A stretch of 64,000 nucleotides of DNA. Origin: an uncultured Bacteroidales bacterium. Its GTDB lineage: Bacteria; Bacteroidota; Bacteroidia; Bacteroidales; Bacteroidaceae. Where the stretch lies: positions 48,856 to 112,855 of the forward strand of contig CALGJF010000014.1 of the NCBI GenBank assembly GCA_937914945.1, written 5' to 3'. Each line of letters begins with the position of its first letter. Positions within the stretch are counted from its first letter, which is position 1. A program made the position numbers and the translations under genes. The notes below the pieces were generated by a model. It worked only from the letters and a program-made list of their open reading frames with translations, did not search any database and had not been told where the DNA came from. Of this stretch, positions 17,655-26,849 are shown one piece after another.

Positions 17655-18693
17655 CACCACACCGCGCACAACACTTATAACCCGATTTTCAGCGGTAGGC
17701 GATATAGCAATGACCATTCCATTGCTATATTCGCTTGCACATACATACCCCGACGACAGATTTATCTTTGTAAGCCGCGAGAGGTTTGGGCAGTTCTTCA
17801 TAAACAAGCCCGAAAACCTCCTTTTCATCGGAATAAATTTAGATAATTACAAGGGACTGACAGGGCTATACAAGCTATACAAAAAACTTAACGAGCACAA
17901 GCCCGACTTTGTGGCGGACCTGCACGATGTTTTGCGCACAAAAATCCTGCGTACCTATTTCCTGATGCTGTCAGGCGCAAAGGTGGCCAACATCATCAAG
18001 GGACGCAGCGAAAAGAAGAGACTCACACGTAGCAAAAACAAAGTACAGGCGCAATTGAAAAACACATTTGAGCGCTACCGCGATGTATTCACCCGCCTTG
18101 GTTTCCCATTCACGCCATCGTTCACATCACTATTCAATGGCGGTAAAGGCGACATAAGCGAGTTCAGCAACATAATTCCACAAAAAGGCAATAACAAATG
18201 GGTGGGCGTGGCCCCATTTGCCGCACACAACGGAAAGATATACCCACTCGAAAGAATGGAGCAGGTAATCGCCATGCTGTCAAAAGAGCCCGATGTGGAG
18301 ATTTTCTGCTTCGGCAACGGACCCAAAGAGGAGGCCGTGGTAAACGATTGGTGCAGCAAATACCCGCATGTAAACTCTTTCCTCGGCCGCACCAATTTTA
18401 ACGGCGAGTTGCGCCTAATAAGCCACTTGGACACAATGGTTTGCATGGACTCGGCCAACATGCACATGGCATCGCTTGCCGGCACACCCGCCATATCGGT
18501 GTGGGGAGCCACATCACCACTTGCAGGATTCTTGGGATGGAATCAAAAAAGCGAGGATTGCGTGGAGCTGCCGCTGCCCTGCCGCCCATGCTCCATCTTC
18601 GGTAACAAACCATGCATGTATGGCGACTTCCGTTGCATGAACATCCCCCCCGAGCTCATAGCCCGAAAAGTTCTCAAAAAAATTGGCAAATAA
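17635..18693 (+). CDS. Glycosyltransferase family 9 (ADP-heptose:LPS heptosyltransferase-like)
   Basis: 352 residues, GT-B fold. The N-terminal LITRFSAVGDIAMTIPLL resembles the GT9 'RxxxxGD(x)xxxxP' start, where the Asp is catalytic, and the C-terminal block VCMDSANMHMASLAGTPAISVWGATSP matches the nucleotide-sugar-binding D-S-x-x-x-H-x-A-x-x-x-x-T-P motif. A Cys-rich stretch (PCRPCSIFGNKPC) near the end is typical of the Bacteroidota members. It starts inside the DUF4254 gene and is followed after 3 bp by a methyltransferase, so the three are one operon. The sugar transferred cannot be told from sequence. Confidence 0.85.
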   Translation: MAQERNNTTPRTTLITRFSAVGDIAMTIPLLYSLAHTYPDDRFIFVSRERFGQFFINKPENLLFIGINLDNYKGLTGLYKLYKKLNEHKPDFVADLHDVLRTKILRTYFLMLSGAKVANIIKGRSEKKRLTRSKNKVQAQLKNTFERYRDVFTRLGFPFTPSFTSLFNGGKGDISEFSNIIPQKGNNKWVGVAPFAAHNGKIYPLERMEQVIAMLSKEPDVEIFCFGNGPKEEAVVNDWCSKYPHVNSFLGRTNFNGELRLISHLDTMVCMDSANMHMASLAGTPAISVWGATSPLAGFLGWNQKSEDCVELPLPCRPCSIFGNKPCMYGDFRCMNIPPELIARKVLKKIGK

Positions 18694-18696
18694 CCC

Positions 18697-19425
18697 ATGA
18701 GCAGCACCATAGCAAAGGAAAAAGACCCCATGGGGCATGCCATTGCCGACTACCACAGAACAGGCAAAGCCGGCAAATTAAGAGTACTCTCCTCCATGTT
18801 CTACGAGGACGAAATACCCGTACCAACACTGTTCAGGACATTCGCCCAAATGCCGCCACAAGAACAGGCCGCCATAGAGCTATGCCGTGGCAGTGTGCTT
18901 GACGTGGGGGCGGGTGCAGGATGCCACAGCATCGAACTGCAAAAACGTGGATACCAAGTACTTGGCATAGACATATCGGAACTATCGGTGCAGGTGATGA
19001 AGGAGCGCGGATTGGATGCACGCCTTGTAAATTTCTTCGACGAGACATTCACCGACAAATTTGATACCATTCTGTTGGCAATGAACGGAATAGGCATCGT
19101 GGGCAAGGTCGAAAACCTGCCCGGTTTCTTCCGGAGCGCCAAGCGCCTGCTTGCCCCTGGCGGGCAAATTCTCCTCGACTCCTCGGACATTCGTTACGTC
19201 TTCATGAACGAGGATGGTTCAATGGATATAAACCTTGCAGCAGGGTATTACGGCGAGGTGGACTACAAAATGCGCTATCGCGACATCACCGGGGAGCCGT
19301 TTGACTGGCTATACATTGATTTCGACACCCTCTCGATGTATGCCAACGAGAGCGGTTTCAACTGCGAAAAATGCATTGACGGCGAGCATTACGACTACCT
19401 CGCAAAACTCACAATCAAGAAATAA
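18697..19425 (+). CDS. Class I SAM-dependent methyltransferase
   Basis: 242 residues. Motif I for S-adenosylmethionine binding is VLDVGAGAGCHS near residues 69-80, followed by the acidic residue of strand 2 (GIDIS) and the post-motif FDTILLAMNGIGI. The C-terminal part (LAPGGQILLDSSD) completes the Rossmann-like fold. The substrate is unknown. It sits 3 bp after the GT9 gene, which could point to a glycan or lipid substrate, but small-molecule methylation is equally possible. Confidence 0.8.
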   Translation: MSSTIAKEKDPMGHAIADYHRTGKAGKLRVLSSMFYEDEIPVPTLFRTFAQMPPQEQAAIELCRGSVLDVGAGAGCHSIELQKRGYQVLGIDISELSVQVMKERGLDARLVNFFDETFTDKFDTILLAMNGIGIVGKVENLPGFFRSAKRLLAPGGQILLDSSDIRYVFMNEDGSMDINLAAGYYGEVDYKMRYRDITGEPFDWLYIDFDTLSMYANESGFNCEKCIDGEHYDYLAKLTIKK

Positions 19426-19723
19426 AAGCCCGCACATTTACCACAAAAAGCGGAATCACTGCAAATATTGCAAACAATAATTTGTTTATTCACATCACAT
19501 TTACTACCTTCGCAACTATAAAGTTGCTATGATATAACACGCGCGCGTGCACGGGCGCAAAACGCCGCACGCCACTTCCCCCCAAAGAGCCGAGCAAACA
19601 CGCTGTTTAGCCGGCCACAAAGGAGAATCAACGCAACTTATTTCACAAACCGCTATAACTCAATGCGTTACACGCACGTTGAGGAGCCAGAAATATGTCT
19701 TGTTACAAGCAAGCGACAAAAAG
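19426..19723 (+). promoter_or_regulatory. Leader region of the polysaccharide locus
   Basis: About 300 bp without a credible gene. It holds the promoter (19481-19512), a hairpin at the predicted transcript start (GCAACT 19512-19517 with AGTTGC 19522-19527), an alternating pyrimidine-purine CGCGCGCG tract near 19540, and a small GC hairpin (GGCG 19554-19557 with CGCC 19563-19566). A long 5' leader is expected ahead of UpxY-type genes, where the antiterminator acts on nascent RNA. The reading frame of the downstream gene stays open back to 19547, but that extension lacks family similarity. Confidence 0.5.
19481..19512 (+). promoter_or_regulatory. Probable promoter of the exopolysaccharide operon
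   Basis: TTTG at 19481-19484, 20 bp, TACCTTCG at 19505-19512 (one mismatch to TAnnTTTG). No flanking long inverted repeats were found, so it does not look like an invertible capsule promoter. Confidence 0.5.
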
Positions 19724-20272
19724 ATGAACAACAGCAACGACGATAACAAAACAGTTTGGTTCGCAATGAGCGCCCCATATCGCCGCGAGCTGAAAGCAAA
19801 AGAACACCTCGCTACATTGGGTATAGAGTCGTTTGTACCCATGACAAAAGCACTCGTAGAGCGAGGGGGCGTAAAAAAGCGCCAAATCATACCCGCGATA
19901 CACAACCTCATATTCGTACACACCACAAAAGAGATTATCAAAAGCGCAAAACAGCGCATCGACTTTCTGCAATACCGCACACGCCCATGCAACGGCAAGA
20001 ACCATCCCATCATAGTACCCGACAAGGAGATGGAGCAGTTTATCGCCATTTGCAACGCACGAATAGAGGAAATAACATACATCCAACCCGGCGAAATAGA
20101 TATTGAAAAGGGAACAAAGGTGCGCATACATGGCGGCACGTTCGATGGCACAGAAGGCATTTATATAAAATTAAAGGGCAAACGAAACCGCCGTGTAGTG
20201 GTACTCATAGAGGGACTCGCCGCAGTTGCCATCAATACCGAGATATCACCCGATTACATTGAAATTCTATAA
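19724..20272 (+). CDS. NusG-like transcription antiterminator, UpxY family
   Basis: 182 residues from ATG 19724. The N-terminal NGN domain has the usual start VWFAMSAPYRRELKAKEHL, with ESFVPM and the basic stretch RRGGVKKRQIIPAI-like region, and the C-terminal KOW domain is IEKGTKVRIHGGTFDGTEGIYIKLKGKR. NusG paralogues of the UpxY type bind RNA polymerase and allow it to read through the leader and the long operon of a specific capsule locus in Bacteroides. It is the first gene of the plus-strand polysaccharide locus, 14 bp before the export lipoprotein. The companion anti-antiterminator UpxZ is not present. Confidence 0.87.
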   Translation: MNNSNDDNKTVWFAMSAPYRRELKAKEHLATLGIESFVPMTKALVERGGVKKRQIIPAIHNLIFVHTTKEIIKSAKQRIDFLQYRTRPCNGKNHPIIVPDKEMEQFIAICNARIEEITYIQPGEIDIEKGTKVRIHGGTFDGTEGIYIKLKGKRNRRVVVLIEGLAAVAINTEISPDYIEIL

Positions 20273-20286
20273 AAACATACACCGAC

Positions 20287-21081
20287 ATGAAAAAAATCTT
20301 ATCACTGTTGTTTGTGGCAGCACTCCTTGCAAGCTGCGCATCCACAAAAAAAGTAACCTATTTCCAGGATTTGCAGGGCGGCGACACAAAAACCATAACC
20401 GCCCCGGTTAAAAAGATTAGAATGCAGGCAGGCGACAAAATCTCCATTGTCGTAAACAGCAAGACACCCGAGTTCGTTACCCGTTACAACCTCGTCACAC
20501 CCAGCCGCACTTTCGGTTCCGAGGGCACAGGAAGCGGCAGTGGTACAGTTTCTGCATACACCATCGACAGCTTTGGATGCATAGATTTCCCCGAGATGGG
20601 TAAAATACCCGTAGAGGGCAAGACACGCGAGGAGATTGCCACCTACATAAAAGATCAACTGATTGAAAGAAAGCTTGTGCTCGACCCCAATGTAACTGTA
20701 GAGTATGTAAACCAGCAATTTTCGGTACTTGGCGAGGTAAACCGCCCCGGCAAATTAAGCATTGATAAAGACTATATAACAATTCTTGATGCCATAGCCA
20801 TGGCGGGCGATTTGACAATAGAAGGAACACGCACTGATGTTACCGTTTTGCGTCAGGAGGGCGACACACAAAAGATATACGAGATAGACCTCACATCGGG
20901 TGAGGCTATATATTCGTCGCCCGCATACTACCTGCAACAGAACGACATAGTATATGTCAAACCCAACACCAAGCGTGCAGGCCAGGCCGATATAAACAGT
21001 AACACATTCCGTTCCACATCGTTCTGGATGTCGTTGGCATCGTTTGTAATGGCACTCGTAACATTCATCGACAACAGATAA
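20287..21081 (+). CDS. Polysaccharide export lipoprotein, Wza/BexD-like
   Basis: 264 residues. Lipobox LLASC gives a lipidated Cys near residue 17. Poly_export domain begins around IRMQAGDKISIVVNS, followed by an SLBB-type domain (VNRPGKLSIDKDYITILDAIAMAGDL), and the C-terminus has one hydrophobic helix (SFWMSLASFVMALVTFI) such as forms the outer-membrane helical pore in Wza. It would form the outer-membrane exit channel for the polysaccharide, working with the Wzc-like kinase encoded 76 bp downstream. Confidence 0.92.
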   Translation: MKKILSLLFVAALLASCASTKKVTYFQDLQGGDTKTITAPVKKIRMQAGDKISIVVNSKTPEFVTRYNLVTPSRTFGSEGTGSGSGTVSAYTIDSFGCIDFPEMGKIPVEGKTREEIATYIKDQLIERKLVLDPNVTVEYVNQQFSVLGEVNRPGKLSIDKDYITILDAIAMAGDLTIEGTRTDVTVLRQEGDTQKIYEIDLTSGEAIYSSPAYYLQQNDIVYVKPNTKRAGQADINSNTFRSTSFWMSLASFVMALVTFIDNR

Positions 21082-21157
21082 GCCCATACAGCCACCCACA
21101 GGAAATAAATGCAGGCACCCATACAAAAGCCTCAATCATAAAATAACAGACAAAACA

Positions 21158-23563
21158 ATGGCAAAAAAGAACAGAAGGCAGCAAAACGACAACTCCCTGC
21201 CCATAATAGACTTGCTGTACTTATGCATCGGTAATTGGCATTGGTATGCAGTTTCGCTATTCGTAACACTTACCATTGCCGTGCTATACATACTTATGAC
21301 ACCCCCGGTGTATGTGAGCCACGTGTCGTTGCTCATTAAGGACGACAGCAACACCCGCACAAGTTCTTCCAACTCATTCACCGCATTCAGCGACAATCAC
21401 CGCAGCAATGCCGAAGAGGAATTAAGAGCCATGCGCTCGCCGGCAATAATGACTGAGGTCATCAAAAGGCTCAACCTTGATGTATGCTACACCGGCGAAG
21501 GCCGTTTCCACGACCCCGTTATTTATGGCCAAGGGCTGCCCGCAAAAGTTAAACTACTTGATTTGAACAAAAACGACGATGCAGGCTTTACAATGAACCT
21601 GCAAGAAGACGGCACGCTATGCATGTGGGGTTTTGTGAAGAATGGATTTCAATATGATGGTTTCAAAAGAGCCACCGATGGAGACACAATAGAGAGCCCC
21701 ATCGGGCGCATAGCCGTAACTTTTACCGGGAACGCCGAATATAACCGCAACAAGAACATACAGGTTACACGCACCTGCATAAACAAAACCATCGAGAACT
21801 TCTACTCGCGCTTTAGCGCATCATTCGAGAACAAAAATACCACTATAGCAAATCTGCACATAAAGGACGTTTCCACATATCGCGGACGCGACATTTTGGG
21901 AACGATGATCGAAATCTACAACGAGCGATGGATGGCCGACAAGAACCAAATAGCAATAAGCACCGACAGTTTCCTTAACGAACGAATCTCGCTGTTGCAA
22001 CAGGAGCTGTGGCAACTCGATGGGCAAGCAGCATCGTACTCCACCGGCAATGCGCAGAATATAAAGTCCGATGATGGTTCCATTTTGTCAGAAATAAAAG
22101 AGGCCGAGAAACAGATTCTATCGCTTAACAACCAACGAGAGGTAGTGCAATATCTCATAAACATCCTGCGCGAAGAAAAGAAACTGTTGCTACCCGGCAA
22201 CATTGGACTTGAGAACGTAGACATCAAATCTCTTGTAACCGATTACAACCAAGCCATGCTTCGCCGCAACGCCATAGCCCAGAACAGCAGCGACGACAAC
22301 CCGCTTGTAAAGGAGTATGACAGCCGCCTCGAAAAACTCAAAAAGAGCATTATCGCTGCCGCCAACAACGAGATAGAGAGCCTCAACTCGCAAATAAGGC
22401 TCATTCGCAAAACAGAGGTCAAGAACGATCAGGCACTTGCCACAAGCCCCGAATTAGCCAAGAAAAAGCAAAACATAGAGCGCCAATTAAAGGTAAAGAA
22501 CTCACTCTACCTCTTCCTGCTGCAAAAACGCGAAGAGAACGAATTGTCCAAGGAATACACCGCCAGCAACACGCGCATAATATCGGCCCCATCGAGTTCA
22601 TACATACCTATTGCCCCACTTAAGAAGAATGCAGTAATGATGGCACTCGCAATAGGCCTGTTGCTGCCCACCGCCATCATCTTCTTCAAAGAGATAAGCA
22701 ACAACAAGATACGCGGGCGCAAGGACCTTGAAGGGATAGATATACCCTTTGTGGGCGAAATCCCCATGCACATCCCCGAGGACCGCAAGGAGGCACGCAA
22801 AGCCATGCGTGGCGAGGGGGCAAAAACAATACTTGTGAAGCATGGCAGTCGCGACATAATAAACGAAGCCTTCCGCGTGCTGCGCACCAATCTGCAATTC
22901 ATTGCCAAGCAGAAGGAGGGTTGCAACGTAGTTGTACTCACATCATTCAACCCAGGCAGCGGAAAAACATTCCTCACAATGAATATTGCGGCAAGCCTCT
23001 CGCTCAAAGGCGAAAGGGTGCTTGTCATCGACGGCGACATGCGCCACGGCTCCACATCGGCATATATTTCATCGCCCAAAACAGGAATAAGCAACTACCT
23101 AAGCAAGGAAGTAGACGATATATCCACAGCCATTGTGGAGTACGAGGGATACGAGAACCTGCACATATTGCCTGTAGGTACAATACCTCCAAACCCCACC
23201 GAACTGCTGCACGAAAAGCGTTTCGGCGAACTAATCAATGAACTTCGCAACCAATACTCATACATCCTCATCGACTGCCCCCCTATTGATATCGTTGCCG
23301 ACACACAAATTATTGAGTATTTTGCCGACCGCACCCTCTTTGTCGTGCGCACCGGCCTGCTTGCCCGCAACATGCTCGACGAATTGGAGAATATCCACGA
23401 GGAAAAACGCCTTAAAAACCTTGCCATTATACTCAACGGCACATACAGCCACGGAGGATACTACAAATATGGCTACCGATACGGATACCGTTACAGCTAT
23501 CGTTACGGATACCGCTACGGATACCATGGCGATAAAAAAGGGATAAAGGGAAAGAAAAAATGA
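21158..23563 (+). CDS. Wzc-like chain-length determinant/BY-type tyrosine kinase
   Basis: 801 residues. First TM near 28-50, Wzz-type periplasmic region with coiled coil (about 270-480), second TM near 489-510, then a cytoplasmic BY-kinase domain: Walker A NPGSGKT near 598-604, Walker A' VLVIDGDMRHG, and Walker B ILIDCPP. The C-terminal tail (about 762-790) is a cluster of Tyr in YGYRYGYR repeats, the autophosphorylation cluster of such kinases. The kinase cycles phosphorylation to control polymer length and export with the Wza-like channel. A PHP-type phosphatase is encoded at 24573-25289. Confidence 0.93.
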   Translation: MAKKNRRQQNDNSLPIIDLLYLCIGNWHWYAVSLFVTLTIAVLYILMTPPVYVSHVSLLIKDDSNTRTSSSNSFTAFSDNHRSNAEEELRAMRSPAIMTEVIKRLNLDVCYTGEGRFHDPVIYGQGLPAKVKLLDLNKNDDAGFTMNLQEDGTLCMWGFVKNGFQYDGFKRATDGDTIESPIGRIAVTFTGNAEYNRNKNIQVTRTCINKTIENFYSRFSASFENKNTTIANLHIKDVSTYRGRDILGTMIEIYNERWMADKNQIAISTDSFLNERISLLQQELWQLDGQAASYSTGNAQNIKSDDGSILSEIKEAEKQILSLNNQREVVQYLINILREEKKLLLPGNIGLENVDIKSLVTDYNQAMLRRNAIAQNSSDDNPLVKEYDSRLEKLKKSIIAAANNEIESLNSQIRLIRKTEVKNDQALATSPELAKKKQNIERQLKVKNSLYLFLLQKREENELSKEYTASNTRIISAPSSSYIPIAPLKKNAVMMALAIGLLLPTAIIFFKEISNNKIRGRKDLEGIDIPFVGEIPMHIPEDRKEARKAMRGEGAKTILVKHGSRDIINEAFRVLRTNLQFIAKQKEGCNVVVLTSFNPGSGKTFLTMNIAASLSLKGERVLVIDGDMRHGSTSAYISSPKTGISNYLSKEVDDISTAIVEYEGYENLHILPVGTIPPNPTELLHEKRFGELINELRNQYSYILIDCPPIDIVADTQIIEYFADRTLFVVRTGLLARNMLDELENIHEEKRLKNLAIILNGTYSHGGYYKYGYRYGYRYSYRYGYRYGYHGDKKGIKGKKK

Positions 23564-23570
23564 AAAGAAG

Positions 23571-24560
23571 ATGAAAGAAAGAGCATCTAACATTGAACTT
23601 TTGCGTATAATTGCCATGACATTTATTGTCATATGGCACATCTCCATACATGCACAAAAAGGTGAGGCTGCTACACACGATTTCATCACCGCCACTACTA
23701 CCACAGGTGTAAACCTCTTTCTTCTAATCACCGGATATTTCGGGCTGAAGTTACGATGGAAATCATACCTCAACATCATTGCTATGGTAATATTTTATTC
23801 ATTATTATCCATAATAATAAACTACTACGTTTTTGGCTGTCAACCAAGCATAAATGATGTATTCAAGGCCGTAAACCCATTTGGTATTACAGCTTATTGG
23901 TTTGTCGATTATTATATAATTCTACTATTATTAAGCCCCATACTCAATATTATAAAAGATAGAGCTACTGATAAAGAGTACATATACTTAATAGGCATTC
24001 TTGTATATCTAAGCTGTATTATCGGTCTGTTGTTTGGACGCACGATCAACAAAAACGGATATTGTATTATGCAATTTATTACCATGTATTACATTGGAGA
24101 TGCAATAAAAAGATTTAAGCTCACAAATAGAATTAGCAACAAATATCTTATTGCTATTTATATTGCTTCCACTTTTATACTATATATTGGCGGTATATTC
24201 AACATCCCCGGGAGAGCGGCCTATAACAACCCTATACTTATGGCAGCTGCAATATCCCTCTTTTGTATTGTAGCAAAAATGCAATTTGCGAGTAAGCATA
24301 TAAACTCTTACGCAAAATGCATGTTTCCGGTATATTTGATACACGAAGGGTTGTTTGGTAAAAACATATACTATTTATTGTATGAAATTGGTGCTAAGCA
24401 AAATTACTACAGCCACGAATATGCTCTATCGCTTTTATTTTATATCGTGGTCCTATTCGTCGGAGCTGCAATAATTGAAAATATTAGGCGCGCCATAATG
24501 GATAAGCCCATAGAAATGTTATGCAATTTCTTAAATAAGAGAATTAACATATTCCCCTAA
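23571..24560 (+). CDS. Acyltransferase 3 family protein
   Basis: 329 residues, about ten TM segments. N-terminus RASNIELLRIIAMTFIVIWHISIH carries the family's catalytic-type His. The gene is AT-rich compared with the kinase gene 7 bp upstream, and lies inserted between kinase and phosphatase. It probably O-acylates a sugar of the polysaccharide in the inner membrane; acyl group and position are unknown. Confidence 0.85.
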   Translation: MKERASNIELLRIIAMTFIVIWHISIHAQKGEAATHDFITATTTTGVNLFLLITGYFGLKLRWKSYLNIIAMVIFYSLLSIIINYYVFGCQPSINDVFKAVNPFGITAYWFVDYYIILLLLSPILNIIKDRATDKEYIYLIGILVYLSCIIGLLFGRTINKNGYCIMQFITMYYIGDAIKRFKLTNRISNKYLIAIYIASTFILYIGGIFNIPGRAAYNNPILMAAAISLFCIVAKMQFASKHINSYAKCMFPVYLIHEGLFGKNIYYLLYEIGAKQNYYSHEYALSLLFYIVVLFVGAAIIENIRRAIMDKPIEMLCNFLNKRINIFP

Positions 24561-24572
24561 CCCATTTAAATT

Positions 24573-25289
24573 ATGTGGCCTTTCAGCAAAAAAGCAACCA
24601 TAGCTCAAATCAAATTGCTTGTAGATGGCACCGATTACCACTCACACATACTGCCGGGGGTGGATGACGGCATAAGCAGCATGGATGAGGCATTGCAAGC
24701 ACTGCAATCATTTTCAGCCATGGGCATTAAAGAGTTGTGGCTCACGCCACATATAATGGAGGATTTCCCCAACACCCCCGCAAGCCTGCAAATGCGATAC
24801 GAGGCATTGCTAAATGAATATAAAGGCCCTATTGCCCTGCACCTTGCAGCCGAATATATGATTGACAACCTCTTTGATGAATTATTGGATACGGGGCACC
24901 TGCTACCAATTGGCGAGGGAGGCAATCATCTGCTTGTGGAGACATCATATTTCACACCACCCATTCACTTGGAAGACACGTTGCAACGCATAAAATCAAA
25001 AGGGTATTATCCGTTGCTGGCACATCCCGAGCGATACATATATATGGACAACGACGAATACCGCACGCTCCACAATAACGGGACTAAAATGCAACTGAAC
25101 ATACCTTCGCTTGCGGGTGTATATGGCCGCACAGCACAAAAAAAGGCCATGTGGCTGTTAAAAAACAATATGTACACTGTTGCCGGCAGCGACCTCCACA
25201 GCGTTGATGCTTTGGAGATAATAAACAGCATACCGCTTGATAAGAACACACACGGCATGATGCTGAAACTCTTACACATTAATATATAG
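24573..25289 (+). CDS. PHP-domain protein-tyrosine phosphatase (CpsB/YwqE type)
   Basis: 238 residues. Metal ligands of the PHP fold are visible: DYHSHILPGVDDG (His23, His25, Asp31), ELWLTPHIMED, LLAHPERY and the closing GSDLHS. Manganese-dependent enzymes of this type remove phosphate from the tyrosine cluster of BY-kinases, so its likely partner is the Wzc-like kinase of this locus. It is the cytosolic counter-enzyme controlling chain length. Confidence 0.9.
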   Translation: MWPFSKKATIAQIKLLVDGTDYHSHILPGVDDGISSMDEALQALQSFSAMGIKELWLTPHIMEDFPNTPASLQMRYEALLNEYKGPIALHLAAEYMIDNLFDELLDTGHLLPIGEGGNHLLVETSYFTPPIHLEDTLQRIKSKGYYPLLAHPERYIYMDNDEYRTLHNNGTKMQLNIPSLAGVYGRTAQKKAMWLLKNNMYTVAGSDLHSVDALEIINSIPLDKNTHGMMLKLLHINI

Positions 25290-25292
25290 GAT

Positions 25293-26849
25293 ATGGGCGA
25301 CCACAGCGAATCAAGGACAAAAAAGACCTTGCTTAATGCGCGAATAAATCTCATATGTTATTTGGCTGCACTCATCACAGCCTTTTTCACACGCAAAATA
25401 CTTCTTGAACAACTTGGAGCAGAATTCATCGGTCTCACAGGTACAATTGGAAGCCTCCTTGGTTTCCTAAACCTCGCAGAACTGGGGATTGGCACAGCTA
25501 TCAGTTATGTTTTATATAAGCCCATTGCAGACAGCGATCGTTTTAAAATTAACGAAATCATTTCTGTCCTCAGCTACCTATATAGGTGGATAGGTTTTGC
25601 AATTTTAGGAATGGGCATTATATTCTCACTATTCCTGCCTCTTGTGTTCCCCGACACATCTTTTTCATGGTTTGTAATATATTTTGGATTCTATGCATAC
25701 CTCGCTACTGCACTTATAGGTTATTTTATCAACTACAAAGCCACGCTGCTCAGTGCAGACCAACGCAACTACATTGTTACAGGATATTTTCAATTCACTA
25801 CAACGAGTAAAGTAATTCTGCAAATGGTTCTGGCCATTTATTTTCGCAGTTTCATAATATACTTTGCCATTGAACTTCTATCAGGCATCATAAATTCAAT
25901 CATTCTTAATTGGAAGATTAACCAAACATACCCATGGCTTAAGAGTGAAATAAAGCTTGGGCACAAACTCCTAAAGAAATATCCCGAAATAAGTAAATAC
26001 ACAAAACAGATATTTGCACACAGGGTCGGAGGTGTTGTGCAAGGACAATTAACACCTTTTCTCATCTATTCCTTTGTATCGCTACCAATGGTTGCACTTT
26101 ACACAAACTACACGCTACTGACGCAAAAGCTTGAAGCCCTGACCTCCTCAGTCATAAACAGCGCAGGGGCTGCTATTGGAAATCTTGTTGCAGAAGGAGA
26201 TGGTGCAAAAATTCTAAAAGTATTTAAAGAACTACTATCTTTAAGACTTTTTGTTGCTACTATAGCTGTTACATGCATATATAAATTCTCTTCAGCATTT
26301 ATCGCCGTGTGGTTAGGCGACGAATATGTACTATCAAATAAAATAGTTGCTATAATAGCGATATTAAGTGGCTTAAGCATTGCAAGAGGGGTGTTAGATC
26401 AATTTTGCTATGCGTGTGGTTTGTTTGCCGATATTTGGGCTCCATATGCAGAATCTATAATTATGTTACTCTTTGCCGTCGTTTGCGGCCACTATCATGG
26501 ACTACCCGGCGTTCTTTACGGGCCAATAATGTCAATAATTATAATTATATATATCTGGAAGCCATATTACCTTTTTACAAGAGGTTTCAAAATTTCAGTA
26601 TTCCAATATTGGAAGTTATTCATTACACATATTACAACATCAATCATTGCATACATAATCACAGACAGGCTATATGAAATCTACATAAAAGATAGTTCTA
26701 AACTAGGCGGATGGGGAGACCTAATTGCAGAAGGCGCAATATTCACCATTTTAATATTCATCGTGCTAAGTGCAACATACTACATCACATCGGATGGTTT
26801 TAGAAATATCACCAAGCGTATAAATATTGGCAAAAAACAACATCAATGA
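25293..26849 (+). CDS. Wzx-like oligosaccharide flippase
   Basis: 518 residues with about 12-14 TM segments and no large soluble domain, as in polysaccharide-transporter (MATE/MOP superfamily) flippases. The N-terminal region ARINLICYLAALITAFFTRK and the following GLTGTIGSLLGFLNLAELGIGTAI segment resemble Bacteroidota Wzx proteins. It would turn lipid-linked repeat units across the inner membrane for the Wzy-like polymerase at 34989-36233. It starts 3 bp after the phosphatase and overlaps the next gene by ATGA. Confidence 0.85.
   Translation: MGDHSESRTKKTLLNARINLICYLAALITAFFTRKILLEQLGAEFIGLTGTIGSLLGFLNLAELGIGTAISYVLYKPIADSDRFKINEIISVLSYLYRWIGFAILGMGIIFSLFLPLVFPDTSFSWFVIYFGFYAYLATALIGYFINYKATLLSADQRNYIVTGYFQFTTTSKVILQMVLAIYFRSFIIYFAIELLSGIINSIILNWKINQTYPWLKSEIKLGHKLLKKYPEISKYTKQIFAHRVGGVVQGQLTPFLIYSFVSLPMVALYTNYTLLTQKLEALTSSVINSAGAAIGNLVAEGDGAKILKVFKELLSLRLFVATIAVTCIYKFSSAFIAVWLGDEYVLSNKIVAIIAILSGLSIARGVLDQFCYACGLFADIWAPYAESIIMLLFAVVCGHYHGLPGVLYGPIMSIIIIIYIWKPYYLFTRGFKISVFQYWKLFITHITTSIIAYIITDRLYEIYIKDSSKLGGWGDLIAEGAIFTILIFIVLSATYYITSDGFRNITKRINIGKKQHQ

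Noticed and set aside
19426..19723. Invertible (phase-variable) capsule promoter
   Set aside because: No long inverted repeats flank the promoter and no invertase gene is nearby.
19547..19723. N-terminal extension of the UpxY-like protein
   Set aside because: The frame is open, but the GTG-started extension has no NusG similarity and overlaps the structured leader; the domain starts after ATG 19724.
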